From an uncultured Collinsella sp. (lineage in GTDB: Bacteria > Actinomycetota > Coriobacteriia > Coriobacteriales > Coriobacteriaceae), in the NCBI GenBank assembly GCA_900547655.1, contig URHQ01000040.1, positions 1 to 18,982 on the forward strand: a DNA stretch of 18,982 nt, read 5' to 3'. Below the pieces are notes generated by a model. It worked only from the letters and a program-made list of their open reading frames with translations. It had not been told where the DNA came from and did not search any database. Position 1 is the first letter of the stretch. Each line of letters starts with the position of its first letter. The position numbers and the translations under genes are program-made. Below are positions 18,216-18,982 of this stretch, piece by piece.

Positions 18216-18265
18216 GGCCCCGCAGCCCTGTAGACCAAAATCGTCTGCGGAGCCGTGGGCTTTTT
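18216..18265 (+). terminator. Probable terminator of the second two-component operon
   Basis: CCGCAG (18220-18225) pairs with CTGCGG (18245-18250). After a C/A mismatch, GGC (18216-18218) pairs with GCC (18252-18254). A TTTTT run follows at 18261-18265, a few bases past the stem. The loop is long (19 nt) and the stem imperfect, so efficiency is uncertain. Confidence 0.5.
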
Positions 18266-18302
18266 GCATGAATGCACCAAATCATTTTGCGGAAGGGATC
18301 CC

Positions 18303-18770
18303 ATGAACAGTGCAAGCGCCAAGCGTATCGACATTATCTCGGACACCCACGGCTATCTTTCGCCTGCGCTCCTAGACGAGCTTAAGGGTGCGGATCTGAT
18401 TATCCACGCCGGTGACCTTACGTCGGAGATGGACTACGAGCACCTGCGCACCATCGCCCCCGTGCGAGCGGTGCTGGGCAATAACGACTACTACCGCGAC
18501 TACGGCCCCGATGTAGACCGTCTTGCACTCTTTACCTACGAAGGCCTCAAATTCGCCGTAGCCCACTACCGCGAAGACCTTCCGGTGGGATCCGTAGACG
18601 TAGCCATCAACGGCCACACCCACGTAACCAAAGAAGCCCAAGTGGGCCGCTGCTTAGTCCTCAACCCGGGCAGCGCCAGCTACCCCAGAGGCACTCGAGG
18701 CCCCACCATGGCCAGAATGCTCGTCAAAGACGGCAAGATACTGAGCACTAAGTTTATTGACTTGGACTAA
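18303..18770 (+). CDS. YfcE/MJ0936-type metallophosphoesterase
   Basis: A 155-residue phosphodiesterase of the calcineurin-like Metallophos_2 group, the usual size for the family. Dinuclear metal-site motifs are in order: SDTHG (13-17), HAGD (35-38), GNND (59-62), H88 in VAHYRED, GHTH (104-107), then the conserved NPGSASYPR (121-129). Relatives hydrolyse small phosphodiesters with Mn2+ or similar metals; the physiological substrate is generally unknown. GNND replaces the more common GNCD, but the metal-binding N61/D62 pair is kept. The ATG at 18303 has GGAAGGGA upstream; an in-frame ATG at 18255 sits in the preceding terminator and is rejected. It has its own terminator downstream. Confidence 0.92.
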   Translation: MNSASAKRIDIISDTHGYLSPALLDELKGADLIIHAGDLTSEMDYEHLRTIAPVRAVLGNNDYYRDYGPDVDRLALFTYEGLKFAVAHYREDLPVGSVDVAINGHTHVTKEAQVGRCLVLNPGSASYPRGTRGPTMARMLVKDGKILSTKFIDLD

Positions 18771-18777
18771 CCGCAAC

Positions 18778-18812
18778 AAAAACGGGGGATGCAGATGCGT
18801 CCCTCGTTTTTC
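18778..18812 (+). terminator. Intrinsic terminator of the metallophosphoesterase gene
   Basis: Bases 18778-18792 (AAAAACGGGGGATGC) pair along their full 15-nt length with 18797-18811, including two G-U pairs, around the loop AGAT. The right arm ends in TTTTT. The A-rich left arm makes it potentially bidirectional. Confidence 0.88.
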
Positions 18813-18982
18813 TTTAAGCCAAAGGCAGAGCTTCAACAAAAACAATCAGACCAACCCCGCCGAGGAGCACGCGGGCTAGCCGCGCAGCGGCGCACGCCCG
18901 CAAAACTGGTTGAATAATGTGACGGCAGGGAGGGCTTCCGGGGCTGAGGGCGGGGGTTAAGTTTGTCGCGAGTTCCGCACGC
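18813..18982. other. Right-end non-coding sequence with a GC-rich fold
   Basis: No gene is supported. GCGGGC (18871-18876) pairs with GCCCGC (18896-18901), enclosing GCCGC-GCA-GCGGC (18879-18891), giving a compact two-part stem. In the minus-strand direction no T-run follows it. The stretch from 18920 on is purine-rich on the plus strand (runs of G and GA). It may be the start of another intergenic element or the tail of a gene outside the window. Confidence 0.3.

Overview
The window reads as an ordinary chromosomal stretch of a GC-rich strict anaerobe, most likely a gut Coriobacteriia relative (Collinsella-like, Actinomycetota). That placement is inference. It rests on strong G/C preference at third codon positions, a full-length single-chain pyruvate:ferredoxin oxidoreductase, strong GGAGG-type ribosome sites and the protein set; no rRNA or other phylogenetic marker is present. 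I find twelve protein genes, eleven on the plus strand and one on the minus strand. I see no tRNA, rRNA, CRISPR array, transposase or phage gene.

Layout. 1-542 is a long non-coding leader rich in dyad symmetry (a 17-bp inverted repeat, two related ATATTTG-type dyads, a hairpin and a 16-bp palindrome). It feeds nifJ (543-4082), which ends in a strong terminator nested inside a much longer near-perfect inverted repeat. A comparatively AT-rich, gene-free stretch precedes arcC (carbamate kinase, 4736-5698). A membrane-anchored C39-like cysteine peptidase lies convergent on the minus strand (5833-6834). Next come an APC-family amino-acid permease (7189-8640) and a metal-dependent amidohydrolase (8773-10050), a likely uptake-plus-hydrolysis pair.

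The right half is dominated by two paralogous LytS/LytTR-type two-component systems: kinase and regulator at 10168-12324, and again at 16077-18209. Between them lie a cytoplasmic zinc-dependent phospholipase C-like protein (12417-13361), a UMF1-type MFS transporter (13463-14722) and a family 2 glycosyltransferase (14893-16080). The glycosyltransferase stop codon overlaps the start of the second kinase (ATGA), and the pair sits behind a putative promoter followed by a strong intrinsic terminator, so it may be attenuated. A YfcE-type phosphodiesterase (18303-18770) with its own terminator closes the coding part.

How the genes may work together. nifJ and arcC are energy-metabolism genes (pyruvate oxidation; ATP from carbamoyl phosphate). 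The permease and amidohydrolase probably scavenge amino-acid-derived compounds. The LytS-like kinases keep the soluble GAF-like, phospho-acceptor and ATPase regions of the LytS family but have only two membrane segments instead of the usual multi-pass sensor. Their neighbours suggest an envelope- or metabolite-responsive circuit. I see no clearly new defence or mobile system. The most distinctive items are the glycosyltransferase-kinase-regulator unit with a leader terminator, the short-sensor LytS pair, and the unexplained inverted-repeat elements around nifJ.
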